The notes beneath the pieces were generated by a model, which made no database searches, was not told the origin of the DNA, and saw nothing but the letters and a program-made list of their open reading frames with translations. A DNA stretch of 64,000 nucleotides, taken from the NCBI GenBank assembly GCA_948474755.1, contig CAOLHI010000391.1, positions 310,001 through 374,000 of the forward strand. Reading direction: 5' to 3'. This DNA comes from Ctenosaura bakeri (Eukaryota; Chordata; Lepidosauria; Squamata; Iguanidae). The first letter of the stretch is position 1; the number at the start of each line of letters is the position of its first letter. The position numbers and the translations under genes were made by a program. Of this stretch, positions 1 to 10,785 are shown one piece after another.

Positions 1-868
1 TTCATGCATTTAGGTGGGCTTTCTGTTTGGTATTTGGATGGATGAAAACTGCCCAAATATCTCACTGAAAAATGTGGTCCCTGCAGATATCTGTTGCAAT
101 ATGTCCAACTACAGGAAAACAGTTGGGATGCCTTGCTGTTGATCTCCCCGCATTCTCCAATGACATGGAAATAGTTGTGTTGGGGGGCAGTATCACTTAA
201 AAGGTGGGGTTTTGAGGGTTAGCACCAGGAAACCTAGCTACTAAGATATTGCTGTATGTAGGACGTATGTCTCCTGATGCAGGATTTCAGCCTTGATGAA
301 AAGTTGAAAATATCTTTATAAACAAGACTTACAAAAAAACCAAACATGGAAAAGTGAAAGTAACAGATTCATCCAGTGCTATTATGAATAGAATATGGTA
401 ACTATCACTTCAGTGCACTGTCACAATTAATAACACCACATATCTCAAGTAACATTTTATTGGCTGGTAGAAGATATGCTGGGTAGCTATGCTGGTGGTC
501 TAATAGCACAGGAATACAGCTTTATACTGCTACTGCCAGAATCATTAGATGAAGAAGTGTTATGCAAAGGAGACATGTAATGTCGCTAACCAGAGAGAGA
601 ATCCAGCAAAAGTCACTCAAGATGAATTAGGACATCCAAAAGACATTACAGCCACCACAGAAGAGGTAGTTGATGTCATCTTCATTTTTTAAATTCAGAT
701 CAGTAATGATAATGCTTTGCTAATACAAAACAAGGAATCTTGACCTCTATTATTTTGAAGCGTAGCACAAAATCAACTGGACAAAATGAGAGACAGAGGA
801 GCAAAGACACAGATTACTAACAGCATATGTACTGTAAACTACTTTAAAGCTTTCCCCTTCCAAACAGA
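1..868. other. Unannotated sequence, no gene seen
   Basis: AT-rich single-copy-looking sequence. I see no long open frame, RNA gene, or recognisable repeat before the transposon that begins at 869. Stop codons are frequent in all frames. Confidence 0.5.
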
Positions 869-1266
869 GGCCCTTTCTGCAACGCACCTTTTCACAGAGC
901 TGGGGTGCAGGGATCGCGCAAGCAGCCTCCAGTGAGAAGCTCTCACGTCCCAGTTCCTTCAGCTCCACAGCTGCCACCCGCTCGCACGAGAGCCCTGCCT
1001 CTTCCTTCCACAGTGCAGCCTGGGATTTTCCCAGGCTGCACTGGGGCAGGAAGCATGAGCGCTGCAACTCCAGAGCTCTGCACACATGGCAAGTGCACAC
1101 GGGGCCCCAGATTATGCACCATTTTTGGCTCAAAGCCAAAAATGAAAAAGTGCTTGCCAGACCCTGGAGTGTCGCACAATTCTGAGTGCGTTGTGTGGAT
1201 CACTCCTCACATTCACGCGATGCTTGAGGGGCCCTTTTGCATGGCAAATGCCATGCAAAAAGGGCC
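869..1266. mobile_element. Non-autonomous DNA transposon, family B (copy B1)
   Basis: A 398-bp GC- and CpG-rich block stands out from its AT-rich surroundings. It starts GGCCCTTTCTGC and ends GCAAAAAGGGCC, and is flanked by the 3-bp target duplication AGA (866-868 and 1267-1269). The body has several perfect hairpins: 12-bp arms at 1012-1023/1031-1042, 11-bp arms at 1120-1130/1134-1144, and a terminal hairpin 1231-1265. The same family recurs in opposite orientation at 28149-28559 and truncated at 44975. It encodes no transposase; open frames across it in several phases (for example 905-1498) are by-products of its base composition. Superfamily is not resolved. Confidence 0.75.
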
Positions 1267-2904
1267 AGAGGAAGCAGTTTATGGGCAAGATCCTGTTGGT
1301 GACTTACACCAGTCTAACTGTTTGTTAACATCACTCCTGAGCTGCATGGGAGCCAGCAGGGCAGTTTCTTGTCCTGATGGAGATGGTTTTCACTGGTGTC
1401 CCCAAACCCTGTGGTTACACCACCACAGCTCCATCACTTCTGCTGTCACACTGCTGCCTATGCCTCTTCCTTCTCCTACACTGGAATGGTCACTTTAGCA
1501 ATTAAGATTGTGGCCTATAGAAACTGATAGACTAATTAGATAAAGGATTTGAATTTCCTTCTTCAACATGGCTAAAACCAAACATTGCTGAAAATTACAA
1601 TATCATTGATTGATTGATTTAATGTCTTTCATGACTGCTGTACCAACAAACAAATCACAGACTCATACACAGATGTATCATATCATCTCTGCCAAATTCT
1701 TTTATATTTGCAGAAAATAATCCTGGTGTTAAATACTACACAGAAGCTGGGATTTAGTAACACTTAACACCAAGGAACTGAATTTGACCTTGAAACATTT
1801 TCAGACATTTTGACTCATGCATTCTCAGTTCAAAGAAACTCAGTGGTCTTGTCTGTAGGGTGAAGGTGAAGCCATATTTGGAATGACATCTAAACAATTA
1901 AATATCAAACAAGCAACTGGATTTCATTAAGCAAACTTTTTGTAGGATATGAGAACATAACGTGAAGGTAATCCACATTAACAACTGAAATGTTTCAAGG
2001 GAAAACCAGACCACATTCTTGTAAAAACAATCATTTTTGTGAGCAGGTTAAATAATTTTTCTGTTATAACATTATTTACTAGTAGACCGTGAAGACCTGG
2101 GCATACCTAAATGTGTAACTCTTACAACATGCAGAACAGTAAATGGGTTTTGGAATGGTATCAAGTAGTTTCTCCCAGATTACAATGAAGGTCAGACCAC
2201 ATAGAGTAATCAAAGTCCCAGTTTATTAAAATTTGTAATTTATGAGCTGGAGAAAATATTTCATGTCTGTGTAAGACAAATGAGTTAAAAATTAACCCCT
2301 TTTACTGTTGAAGATTGTTTCTAAATTTAATGAAAAAGTAAGCAGAAGATTTTCCTACAAAGCTGATAAAACCAAGATGAGAAACCTCCCACATTCATGT
2401 TAACTGATTAGTTTTTACACAATAAATCTGCTACTAAGCATTGCTGTTTTGTAGACTCATAGATGTCTTGACCTGATAGTCATGATTCCCAGCATCCCTC
2501 TGGGCAGTCTGATTTCACTGTCAGTGTGGAAGTTTCTTTCAGTGAAACTCTGGAAACAGGGACTGGAGAGAACCTAAACGGTTCTCCCAGGTACCTAGGC
2601 ATGAAGTAAGATGAATTCTTCTGGAACCAATGGATACAGTAATGCAGTTAGATGTAATGTAAATACTTGAGTGAAGTCACCTTTAAGAAGCAAATGTCAG
2701 ACTATTTTCTAAAACTCTAGGACATCCATACCAATCTAGCCTTGAAGCATACTGAAAGTGGGGGAAATGAAGGAAATGAACTAATCTAAAGGCTGGTTCA
2801 TCTATGAGAAAATAACTTAGACATACACAGCTTGAAGAGTTACTTTTTTGGACTACTTTTGTAGGCTCTGGGCATTTTAACCAGCTCTATGGAGAAAGTA
2901 ATAT
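1267..2904. other. Unannotated sequence
   Basis: No gene or full repeat recognised. A short stretch near 2836-2857 (AGTTACTTTTTTGGACTAC) matches the arm of the small inverted-repeat element at 25227-25320, so it may be a remnant of that family. Confidence 0.45.
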
Positions 2905-3035
2905 ATGTAGAGTCGAAGGCTTTCATGGCCAGAATCCATTGGTTCTTGTGGGTTTTTCGGGCTTTGAGACCACGTTCTGGTTGTATTTTCTCCTGACGTT
3001 TCACCTGCATCTGTGGCTGGCATCTTCAGAGGAAT
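2905..3035 (-). mobile_element. Penelope-like retroelement fragment (probable)
   Basis: The block beginning TAGAGTCGAAGGCTTTCATG and running through TCCTGACGTTTCACCTGCAT to CATCTTCAGAGG is a repeat I recognise as very common in squamate genomes, and I associate it, without certainty, with Penelope-like elements. On the minus strand it reads CTGAAGA (3029-3023), a hairpin-capable stretch, then GAAA (3002-2999) followed by CGTC. That order resembles a hammerhead ribozyme core, a motif known in the terminal repeats of Penelope-like elements. The stem in this copy is imperfect and one extra base sits after CTGAAGA, so the copy is probably inactive. No reverse transcriptase domain is present. Confidence 0.45.
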
Positions 3036-4759
3036 GGTGAATTGGAAGTGGAGTGGAGAATATAATATATATATTATAGTAATATATGTTCTAATGGGAC
3101 TGTGCAGTTTCCTAAGATTGAATTCTGCAAACACAAGAGGTGAAAAATGTGCCTCAATAAATCATTGCCATGAAGCTGCATGGTCTTGCCAACTCCTTCA
3201 GTGGGGCTGTGATAAAACAACTACTCTGTATGGGGGATTTCAGCCATGGCATCATTGATTCATCCCAGCACAAGAGATTATATGTCTCAGTGGAGGAACT
3301 CTGCAGCCAGATATGCAACCAAATTTAGCAATTCCTTGACTCAGAACATGAACCTCCTTGACTCAGAGTTCTCGATGGAGGAAATGAATATGTTTAACTT
3401 TGTGCTGTCTGAATAAGTCACTTCAAACCTCTACATGGGCCCTGCCAGTGACTATAAGTAGGTTTATAAAATAGTGGGATCTAGAATGAAAACCTAGAAT
3501 ACTCTTCAAGGCCATTCCTATACAGCATTAACCCCTGGCAAAATTTTATGTTGGCTCCCCTCTAGACAGGAACAAACCAAACATCTAGTAGAATCTCTAG
3601 TCATGATAAATAGCATAGACATATACCCACAATTTGCTGCTCAGCATTATCTATACATGTATCTCATAGTTTCCCCCAGAAGAGATCATTTAACAATACG
3701 ATTAAGGCAATTTTGGTCCTCAGACAGGATCTAAAACTAGTTTTCAATGAATCCAGAGAAGAGTCTCTACAGCTGCACAGCTACCACTTGCTTTATCATC
3801 TCATCCAAGATTGGTAATTTATTTCCAGAACACGAAATAGGGTCTATCCAAAACCATGAGGGCAGAAACCATTCCTTCCATTAATACAGTATGTATGATT
3901 TCCTTAATAACACAAGTCAAACAAATAAAACTTCTTTGATATATATCATGAACTTTTCTGTTTCCTTCAGATGTGGCTGGTTAAAATTTCCCCATATCCA
4001 GAAGTTCAGGAAGTGTTTTATTTTATTTTTTTAAGCAAGCAAGCTCAATGTTCATTTGGTCAGGAAATACTTGTATGGCCTTCTTCATCAGCAAACAGTT
4101 TCAAATCAATCTGTAGTGATTTCAGAAAAGGGGAGCTTTAGAACTTGGGACTGGCAACTAATAACTTTCAGAGGAAGTAATAAAGAATTATCACCTACTC
4201 CAAAAACTGTCAGGTGTCAGGTTGATTTTCTAATTGCTTGATTTTCTAATCCTAATTCTTTACTTCCTCAGATTTTATCTTTCCTTTTTATCAGATTGTA
4301 TTGGCTGTCTCCACTTCCTTATACTTTCTTTTATCAGCCATAAGAGCAAGGACTGAAGTATTAGTTAAGATGAGCAACTTCATGAATCTAATCCATGTAC
4401 ATCAGCTGTAGTGACATATTCTTATTATGTCACTCCTTGCCCCAAAACTGCAACTAAGGCCCTGTAAAACTATTGCAAAAGAGTGAGATCTCTTGCAACA
4501 TAAAGCTTTATTTGTTATTGGTTGGGAGTTCCTGACAAAGCATTTTCAATTCAGATGGACTTCTCCAGCCAACACAGTGTTAGTAGTCATGCATCCTTTA
4601 TATGGTCTAATTGGCAAGTGCTAATTGGCATGAAATTAACTTATATACACTTATGGCTGAAAGGCAATGTGGAGAAGGGATGCTGGTTGGGAAGCAAAAG
4701 TAGGTCAGAGGTGATCTCAGCATGGCCAGGTCATAAATTCACTGTGGATTGACTGGGAA
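3036..4759. other. Unannotated sequence
   Basis: AT-rich sequence with no recognisable gene, repeat family or low-complexity tract of note. Confidence 0.45.
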
Positions 4760-5439
4760 AGCCTTATTTAATGGCTCTAAACTAACCCTTTCAACTGCCC
4801 AACCTCAGAAAACAATAGTTAAAGAAACTGCCCAGGTGCAGCAGGCAAGCACCCCTGCTGTATGCATTTCCTACTGAAACCATCCCCAGTCACATTACCC
4901 AACTAGGACATTGAGACAATCAGTCTATTCCAGGCCCTTTTTGGCAGAAAGCAATTAACTCACACTCCTCTCAGGAAGGGAAATAGAGAATAAAACCCCT
5001 CAGTTTCGACCAGTTGCTGAACATCACTCTGCCACTTTGATTCCTGGTTGGGTACTACCCTTAGATGCAAATCTAAGCCACATCACTGTTTCTTCACTAC
5101 TTTTCTGGATTGGTAAACATCACTCATTTTACCCTGAAATCTCACTATCTTAAACTTTCCTCCCTTTTCCTTCAGTTATCCTTGTGTGAGTGCATGACTG
5201 TTTCGATCTTCTATGTGTGTGACTGAATTTCCCTCAATAAAACATGTTTTAGTTTACTTTTGAATCTCTGGCTGGTTTTTCCCTGCAGAAAACCCCATAA
5301 GCATTGGTGTCAAAGATCTCATTAAGTTACCCCCCTCTCGCAGGCCTCCTAATTTGAGCTAATGATTCCCCACCTTTGAATGGAGATACTGGCATTGCGA
5401 GTGGACCCCTGAGTCAACAATATTTTAGGGTAACAGGGG
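4760..5439 (+). mobile_element. Solo LTR of an endogenous retrovirus or LTR retrotransposon (copy 1)
   Basis: The segment has LTR layout: an AT-rich promoter-like stretch near 4988, a polyadenylation signal AATAAA at 5236-5241, a U5-like region containing GATCTC (5315-5320) then AAGTTACCC, and an end in GGGTAACA. The last 180 bases align by eye with the LTR at 20940-21471, and the GATCTC/AAGTTACCC block recurs in the minus-strand LTR at 38457-39010. No primer binding site, gag, pol or env sequence follows, so this is a solitary LTR. The 5' edge and target duplication could not be fixed; retroviral class is unknown. Confidence 0.55.
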
Positions 5440-7389
5440 AAGGGAGGGAGGATGAAGGATCTGGGGAAGAAACTGAAGATTTCATAACGCTGTGGACAAT
5501 TAACCAATCATAGATCCCTTTTGTGTCTTTGCTCACTATTGGTCCTGAAGATCTGAATGGGCATGGCCTCTTTTTAAAAGGCACAGTATTCCAAAAATCT
5601 TACTGTTCTAGTGTAAAGGCCCTGTGCTCCATCTACCATCTTGTGAAGAGTACTTTCATCAAAACTAGAAAACTGATGTGTCCTTAAAAGAGCTGGAGAG
5701 GATTGCTGCAGAGTATCCTGGTGTTGTTGTTTTTTAAACAGCTTCTATATGAGAACAAATGTTCCTGTTTGTTTGGAACTTCCCATGGATGTTCCATGAA
5801 AAGGGGAACATCATGTGGATATTACTCCCTGAACTTTAGGAAAAAATCCACCTCTTTTCTCCTTAAGATGGTGTCACCATCAGCAACTTACTTCTTCCTC
5901 TGTCTACCCTGTCACTTGATCTATTGTTCTGAGTTTAAAGCACTGGGCTTATGTTTGCCTTCTGTGTGATTCATTTTGTTTTGTCTTATTAGTGTCCCCC
6001 ATAATCAAACTGCAGCACTTTATACTGGGGTTTGGACTAGAATGACCTAATTTCTTGGCACGGGTGGTTGTGATTAGCTCTGGTGACTGTGTAATCAATG
6101 TCTCCTGGATGTAGGCCAAAGTCTGCCATCACATACATGTGCCACTTGCTCTGAATGTAATGAAGCCAAGCAAGATGAAATGAAGACAGCACTTGGCCTT
6201 GTGCAGACAGGAAAGAATCTCCTTCCTTCGTTTTTAAGCACCTGCGTCACCATCTTTTAGTCATCGCAGAAGAGCAACAGTAAGGCCAAAGGCTTGTGCT
6301 TACAACTGCAAAAATTGTTTGCTGCAAGGTTGCTTTCATCAGATTTGCCCTTAATGCTTGTCCTTCCTTTTCTTTGCCACTTCCTCTTTAGATTGCCCAT
6401 TAACCACACTTTCTCCATTGACATTTCTATCTTCAACTTATTTCCAATCCAGACAATGTAAGGATCAGAAAATTAAAATATTTCCTTTCTTTCCTTTGGA
6501 TAGGGAATGTAAATAGATAGAATAGTTAAAATGAGGATTTGATTTTTTCAGTGAAGGATTAAAACCTGTACAGTTAACAATGCATTCTTCACATATAAAG
6601 AAACCTTATCTTGGCTCAAAACATTGGCACTGGCAGCTGATGACTCCCATGTCCATAGACAAATGAATTTGCACTGGGTTGTATTCTGGACTCAAGCTGT
6701 CCATGCTGCTGCACCTATTTTAGAGTTCAGCACCTTGAATAGCTGTTTTAAAGTTTGAAGCTGATTCAGTGCTCTACTGACCTGAAAGTTACCAAATATC
6801 ATTCAGCTTTAGTGTGCTTATCCTACTATTGTTGGCTTGGATTGGCTATCCAAGGTTTTAGGTAGAATTCTTTCCCAGTTCTGCTGGTTAAGAATATGCT
6901 TTAGTTGGAATTCCATGCTTTCTAGACATAAAAGGCATGCTATGCCATAGACCTATCACCATTTCCCCCCAATGGGAAGATACTGAAAGTGATCTCTCTG
7001 ATCCAGTATTGTCTAGAGTTGGCATAGTTTGGTCCTTGAAAGACAGCATAGACTGTCTTTCCAGAATCAAGTGATATAAACTTTGCTGGCTGCCGGAGGA
7101 ACTTTAGGTGTATGGTAGATGCATGGATAATTGTGTCTAAGTTCTGCTAACAGTAGTAGTTGCTAAGGAACAATAGTAATAAATCAACATTCTATACGTG
7201 GAACAATATATGGTCCAGATTTGTACATTGGAGTGTGGCTATAGGCTACACCTCACTTTAAACACATTCATAATAGCTTGTGAAAAAAGTTATGATGAGC
7301 ACATGCATTGACACTGTTCACATGACTCAGGATTCAGCTCTTTTCAAGGTTCCTAATTGTCTGAACAAATAACAGTTTATTTTTATCTT
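5440..7389. other. Unannotated sequence
   Basis: No gene or repeat family recognised. Open frames here (for example 5703-5969 and 6888-7070) are short, lack recognisable domains and show no coding-like composition. Confidence 0.45.
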
Positions 7390-7760
7390 TCTATTTTATT
7401 TATATGCCATTTTTCTATCCAAAATTATACTGAAGGTAGGCAATACTATAGTACAGATCAAAAACAAAAATATTGATTGAAAATTCAGTAACAACAATAA
7501 AAGACATGACCAGTACCTGAATAGTTACAATTCTAACCCCAGCTGGAGACCAACTTACATGCTAAAGGTCTGTTTGAATTAAAAGGTCCTCATCTGCTGG
7601 TGGAAAGGTAACAGGGGAACTCTACAGAGCCCCTCTTCCCTTGACGAGTAGTTCAAGAGTCTGGGAACAGCTATTGAGAAGAGTCTCTTTCATGGTTCCA
7701 CCAGATCTCTAATAGTAACAGGACCAAAAGAAACAAGACTCCTAAATATTTAAACCCCCA
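7390..7760 (-). mobile_element. LINE 3' end, L2/CR1 group, antisense, degraded
   Basis: The left part (ATTTATATGCCATTTTTCTATCC) has the inverted form of the tail common to L2-type LINEs. The part around 7650-7720 (GAACAGCTATTGAGAAGAG and following) corresponds in reverse complement to the C-terminal part of the reverse transcriptase ORF, in which other copies read APKLWNGLPEE. It carries many stops and is an old copy. Confidence 0.5.
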
Positions 7761-7937
7761 GTTTGTGCACTTGTAGGTTCTTTAACAAAGTCAACGTCCA
7801 TAGATGGGAACTTATAGACACATTCACATGCCATCCTGTATTTCTGCTAATTATGCCCCAATTCAACATAGAAGGAGTTCTATCAGTGGAGGAGACTGAG
7901 ATTGAATTGAAAGTAAAATTATGCTCCTTTTCCATAT

Positions 7938-8402
7938 AGTTTCCGGGCACAGTACAAGGTGTTGGTTATTACCTTTAAAGCCCTTCATGGCTTGGGGCCA
8001 GCCTACCTGCGGGATCGCCTTCTCCCATATAATCCGCCCCGCACATTAAGGTCCTCTGGGAGGAACTTACTGCAGCCAGTCAGAACTAGGTTGGCTGTGG
8101 TTACCCAGAGGACCTTCTCTTCTATCGCTCCCAAGTTATGGAATGGCCTGCCGGAGGAGACCCAGCATATTACCAGTCTTGACTGTTTTAAAAAAGCAGT
8201 CAAGACTGTTCTCTTCCAACAGGCCTTCCCAGACTAGTACTCCACCGCCTCCCACCAACTGTCCTCTTGTTCTTAATAGTTAATGTGTTTTAGGGGGTTT
8301 TAGATGGGTTGGTGAGTGGGGAGGATGGGTTATGTTTTAATTGCTTTTAATGTATCTGATATACTGTTGTAGTACCGCCTCGATCTATCAGGAGAGGCGG
8401 GA
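7938..8402 (+). mobile_element. L2-type LINE, 5'-truncated 3' end (young copy)
   Basis: Sequence from TTTCCGGGCACAGTACAAGG onward is nearly identical to 49661-49960 of the long L2 copy; I count roughly 14 mismatches in 300 bases. An open frame at 7959-8237 encodes 92 residues of the ORF2 C-terminus (FKALHGLGPAYLRDRLLPYN ... FKKAVKTVLFQQAFPD). The 3' UTR ends with a hairpin, CCGCCTC (8375-8381) pairing with GAGGCGG (8394-8400), then a long ATT microsatellite. This is the usual L2 3' end. The copy is truncated just before 7938 and cannot make a functional protein. Confidence 0.85.

Positions 8403-8460
<58 letters not shown>
8403..8460 (+). repeat. (TTA)n microsatellite at L2 3' end
   Basis: About 19 perfect TTA units directly follow the L2 3' hairpin. 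The longer L2 copy has the same unit at 50149-50202, so this is the element's own tail rather than an independent microsatellite. Confidence 0.9.
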
Positions 8461-8689
8461 CCTAAAACCTTGTATATTAAAATAATGGCAATAACCTAAG
8501 CTTGTCTGCTCTGATGTAAGCCTTGTTGTCTTTAATAGAGTCTATTCCCAAGCTAGTATATATATGATCATCTCCTTTCTGTCTTAGAAAGATTGGTGTC
8601 AGTTTCTTAGCCAGAAAGAACAGACCTTATAGCTCTCTATTATGAAGCTTTACAGAAGCAAGAAAAAGTGAAGAGAATTAGGTTTAGGT

Positions 8690-8895
8690 GGAATCTCTTT
8701 TCCTGAAGTTTGAAGCCATTGCTCCATGTCCTGTTCATTGGAGTGGCAGAAAACAAACTTAGCTCATTTTCCATATGACATCATTTCAAATATTTAAACA
8801 TGGTTATCATGTCACTTCTTAACCTTTCTCTCCTCCAGGCTAAATATGCCCAGCTCCCTAAGCTGCTCTTAACTGGATATGGTTTCCAGGCTTTT
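8690..8895 (-). mobile_element. CR1 LINE 3' UTR, antisense
   Basis: The run GGTGGAATCTCTTTTCCTGA ... GAAGCCATTGCTCCATGTCC ... CTCCTCCAGGCTAAATATGC ... CAGCTCCCTAAGCTGCTC matches in order the well known antisense CR1 3' region of birds and reptiles. It carries no ORF. Both edges are approximate and the copy is diverged. Confidence 0.7.
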
Positions 8896-9246
8896 GAGCC
8901 TACCTACCTGTACACTAAGATCTGGTGGGGGTGGGGCTGTCTCAGTCCTGTCACTCTCTAGACATGTTTGGTTAGAAAACGAGAGAAAGCCTTCCCAGCC
9001 ACTGCTTTGGAAGTCCCTTCCTAGGGTGACTAGGATGTCTCCTCCTTGTCCTTCTGTTAGCAAGTGAAAACTTATCGAGAAATTTACTACTTGGAAATAC
9101 AACAGTATACTGTTTCAGTTGTATGGTTAATTTAATTATATTTTGCCAATAAATTTTTGTATATTTTATTTATGATTTTTGAGTGTTTTCAACTGCTTTT
9201 GTTCTAAGTTTTGTAAACTGTGTTGATGGGCCTAAATATTCTACAG

Positions 9247-9340
9247 CAGTGGTTCTTAATCTGAGGTCCAGGGACTCCTTGGCGCCCATAGAGCCCTCAC
9301 AGGGGCTCCACAAAGCCCTGCTGCTGGACACCGACAGCAG
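9247..9340. mobile_element. hAT-like terminal sequence (one end only)
   Basis: CAGTGGTTCTTAATCTGAGG at 9247 is typical of the terminal inverted repeat of hAT (Charlie-like) non-autonomous elements. No matching inverted end was found within the following kilobase, so the element is probably truncated, or its other end lies beyond the adjoining tandem repeat. Confidence 0.4.
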
Positions 9341-9344
9341 CAGT

Positions 9345-9830
9345 AGTAACAGGGATGTGGCAGTAATGGGGTATGGATTCTGAAACTGCTCCCATGTTTG
9401 CAAATGAGTGAATAGCTCAGGTGCACACACACCTGCCACTGTGTCCCTTTTATCAGGGACGTGGAAGCAGGAGGTGTGGGCACTGAGGAACATGGAAGCT
9501 AGTCTGTGCACACACTCAAACTGCTCCCTCATTTGCAAATGGGGGACCAACTTTCGTGCCTGCAGCCCCCCTACTGCTATGCCCCTGACAGAAAAGACAT
9601 GGTAGAAAGCATGTGCATGCACGCAAACCGCTCCCCCATTTGCAAATAAGGGAGCAGTATGGGTGCTGCCACACACACACCCTTATGTGGTATCTCTGAT
9701 GACAGGGACATGGTAGCAGGCATATGCTCATCAACAACTGCTCCCTCATAGAAAACAAAGGATCAGTTTCAGAACCCACACACACATCTGCATCCCTGAC
9801 ATAAGGGACATGGCAGCAGATGTGGGTCTA
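9345..9830. repeat. Degenerate minisatellite, about 100-137 bp units
   Basis: A module of the form GGGACATGGYAGCAGG ... CTGCTCCCTCATTTGCAAAT recurs in order. The first part occurs near 9350, 9456, 9590, 9703 and 9803; the second near 9384, 9521, 9629 and 9739. Spacing runs from about 100 to 137 bases, and units share many substitutions. Antisense frames stay open over several units (9170-9676 and 9516-9785), which reflects unit structure rather than a gene. Confidence 0.65.
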
Positions 9831-9854
9831 CGCTCAATTTATGAGTGAAGAGCA

Positions 9855-9990
9855 GAGTCTGAGTCCCCACTCAGCCATGGAAACTTAATGGATGACCTCA
9901 GGTAAGTCACATTCTCTCAGCCTCAGAGTAAGGCAAAGGCAACAAACTAACCAAGAAAACCCTCATGGTAGGTTTTCCTTAGGGCACATG
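9855..9990 (+). mobile_element. tRNA-derived SINE fragment (Bov-B-tailed type), degraded
   Basis: The order CCCCACTCAGCCATGGAAAC, ATGACCTCAGGTAAGTCAC, CTCAGCCTCAGAGTAAGGCA, CCTCATGGTAGGTTTTCCTT matches the middle of the SINE seen intact at 63283-63478. Both ends are lost, and the hAT element at 9999 lies immediately to the right. Confidence 0.55.
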
Positions 9991-10163
9991 TGTTAAATTA
10001 GGGATGGGACGAATCCAGAATTTTCCGAATCTGGATCTGAATCCCTGGAAGGTTGAGGGAATCCATGAATCTCACAAATCTCGAATCTTTCGAATCGTTT
10101 TTTAAAAAAGGGTTTAAAAAGCAAGGGAAAGAAGGATAATCTTGGGCAAGACACGCTTTCTCA

Positions 10164-10618
10164 GGCCTTTTCCGCACTTTGATTTAGCGATGGGGCAGAG
10201 CGTCCTCCGGCAAGGACGTTTGCACTTAGGGGCAGACTGGGTCCGGACTACTTTATGTATGTCTGGACTTCAGCCCGCTCCAGAACGCCCAGAACTGGTG
10301 GTTCACCATGCTATTGAAAGACCGCTTAAAAGAGGTCTTTCAATAGCACAGCGCGCCCCACTCCGTCACTGCACTAATGTGTAGATTTGCAGGCTCGCAC
10401 CAGCGCGAGGCTGCAAATCTTCCAGGGGCGGACTTCCGGCTGGTGAGCTCTCCGGTTGGTGGAGAGCCTCCACCAACCAGAAAGTGCCATTTTTGTCCCC
10501 AGAGCAGTGTGTAGCGTGGCCACGTACTGCTCTGGATCAGCCTAGATCAGCGGAGGGAGCGCACCAGCCCGGTAAGTATCAGAACACCCTGCTTTCCCCC
10601 CAAAGTACGAAAAAGCCC
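10164..10618. mobile_element. Non-autonomous multi-hairpin DNA transposon, family A (copy A1)
   Basis: 455 bp, starting GGCCTTTTCCGCAC and ending GTACGAAAAAGCCC, flanked by the 3-bp duplication TCA (10161-10163, 10619-10621). Copies of 456 bp lie at 42657-43112 and 52136-52591 in the opposite orientation. The interior is a chain of hairpins: perfect 14-bp arms at 10310-10323/10334-10347, then arms around ATTTGCAGG/CTGCAAAT, GGTTGGTGGAG/CTCCACCAACC, and AGAGCAGT/ACTGCTCT. CpG-rich. It sits within the hAT element 9999-11376 and is therefore younger. No protein is encoded. Confidence 0.8.
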
Positions 10619-10740
10619 TCAGCCTTAGCAAAAGCCTAGGCAAAGGAAAATCTCCCTCTGAAGAAATCTGGCCAGGACAATTGTCATAGTTTTGCCTCAG
10701 GATCTCCCCAAACTGAAAATGTCATGAAGGCCCTTTGTAC

Positions 10741-10785
10741 ACAGGCAGGAAAATGTGGATTAATCCCACATTTTCCTGCCTGTGT
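10741..10785. repeat. Near-perfect hairpin (snap-back)
   Basis: ACAGGCAGGAAAATGTGG is followed after a short AT-rich spacer by its reverse complement CCACATTTTCCTGCCTGT. It lies inside the hAT element. The preceding GGCCCTTTGTACAC at 10729 resembles the ends of the family A/B/D transposons, so this may be a remnant of another such insertion. Confidence 0.7.

Noticed and set aside
869..1266. A 5-bp duplication CAGAG for family B with ends GCCC...GGGC
   Set aside because: Possible for copy B1, but copy B2 fits only the 3-bp AGA reading, and the other families also give 3 bp.
905..1498. A 197-residue open frame that might be a host gene
   Set aside because: It crosses the family B transposon edge, overlaps open frames in other phases on both strands, and has no recognisable domain. 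GC-rich hairpin DNA has few stops by chance.
9345..9830. A CRISPR array
   Set aside because: Units are 100-137 bp, diverged, without short conserved repeats and unique spacers; the context is a vertebrate genome.
10164..10618. A 4-bp duplication CTCA for family A
   Set aside because: A 4-bp reading is possible for each of the three copies if the element ends are shifted by one base. The 3-bp reading was preferred because it also fits families B to E; the ambiguity should be kept in mind.
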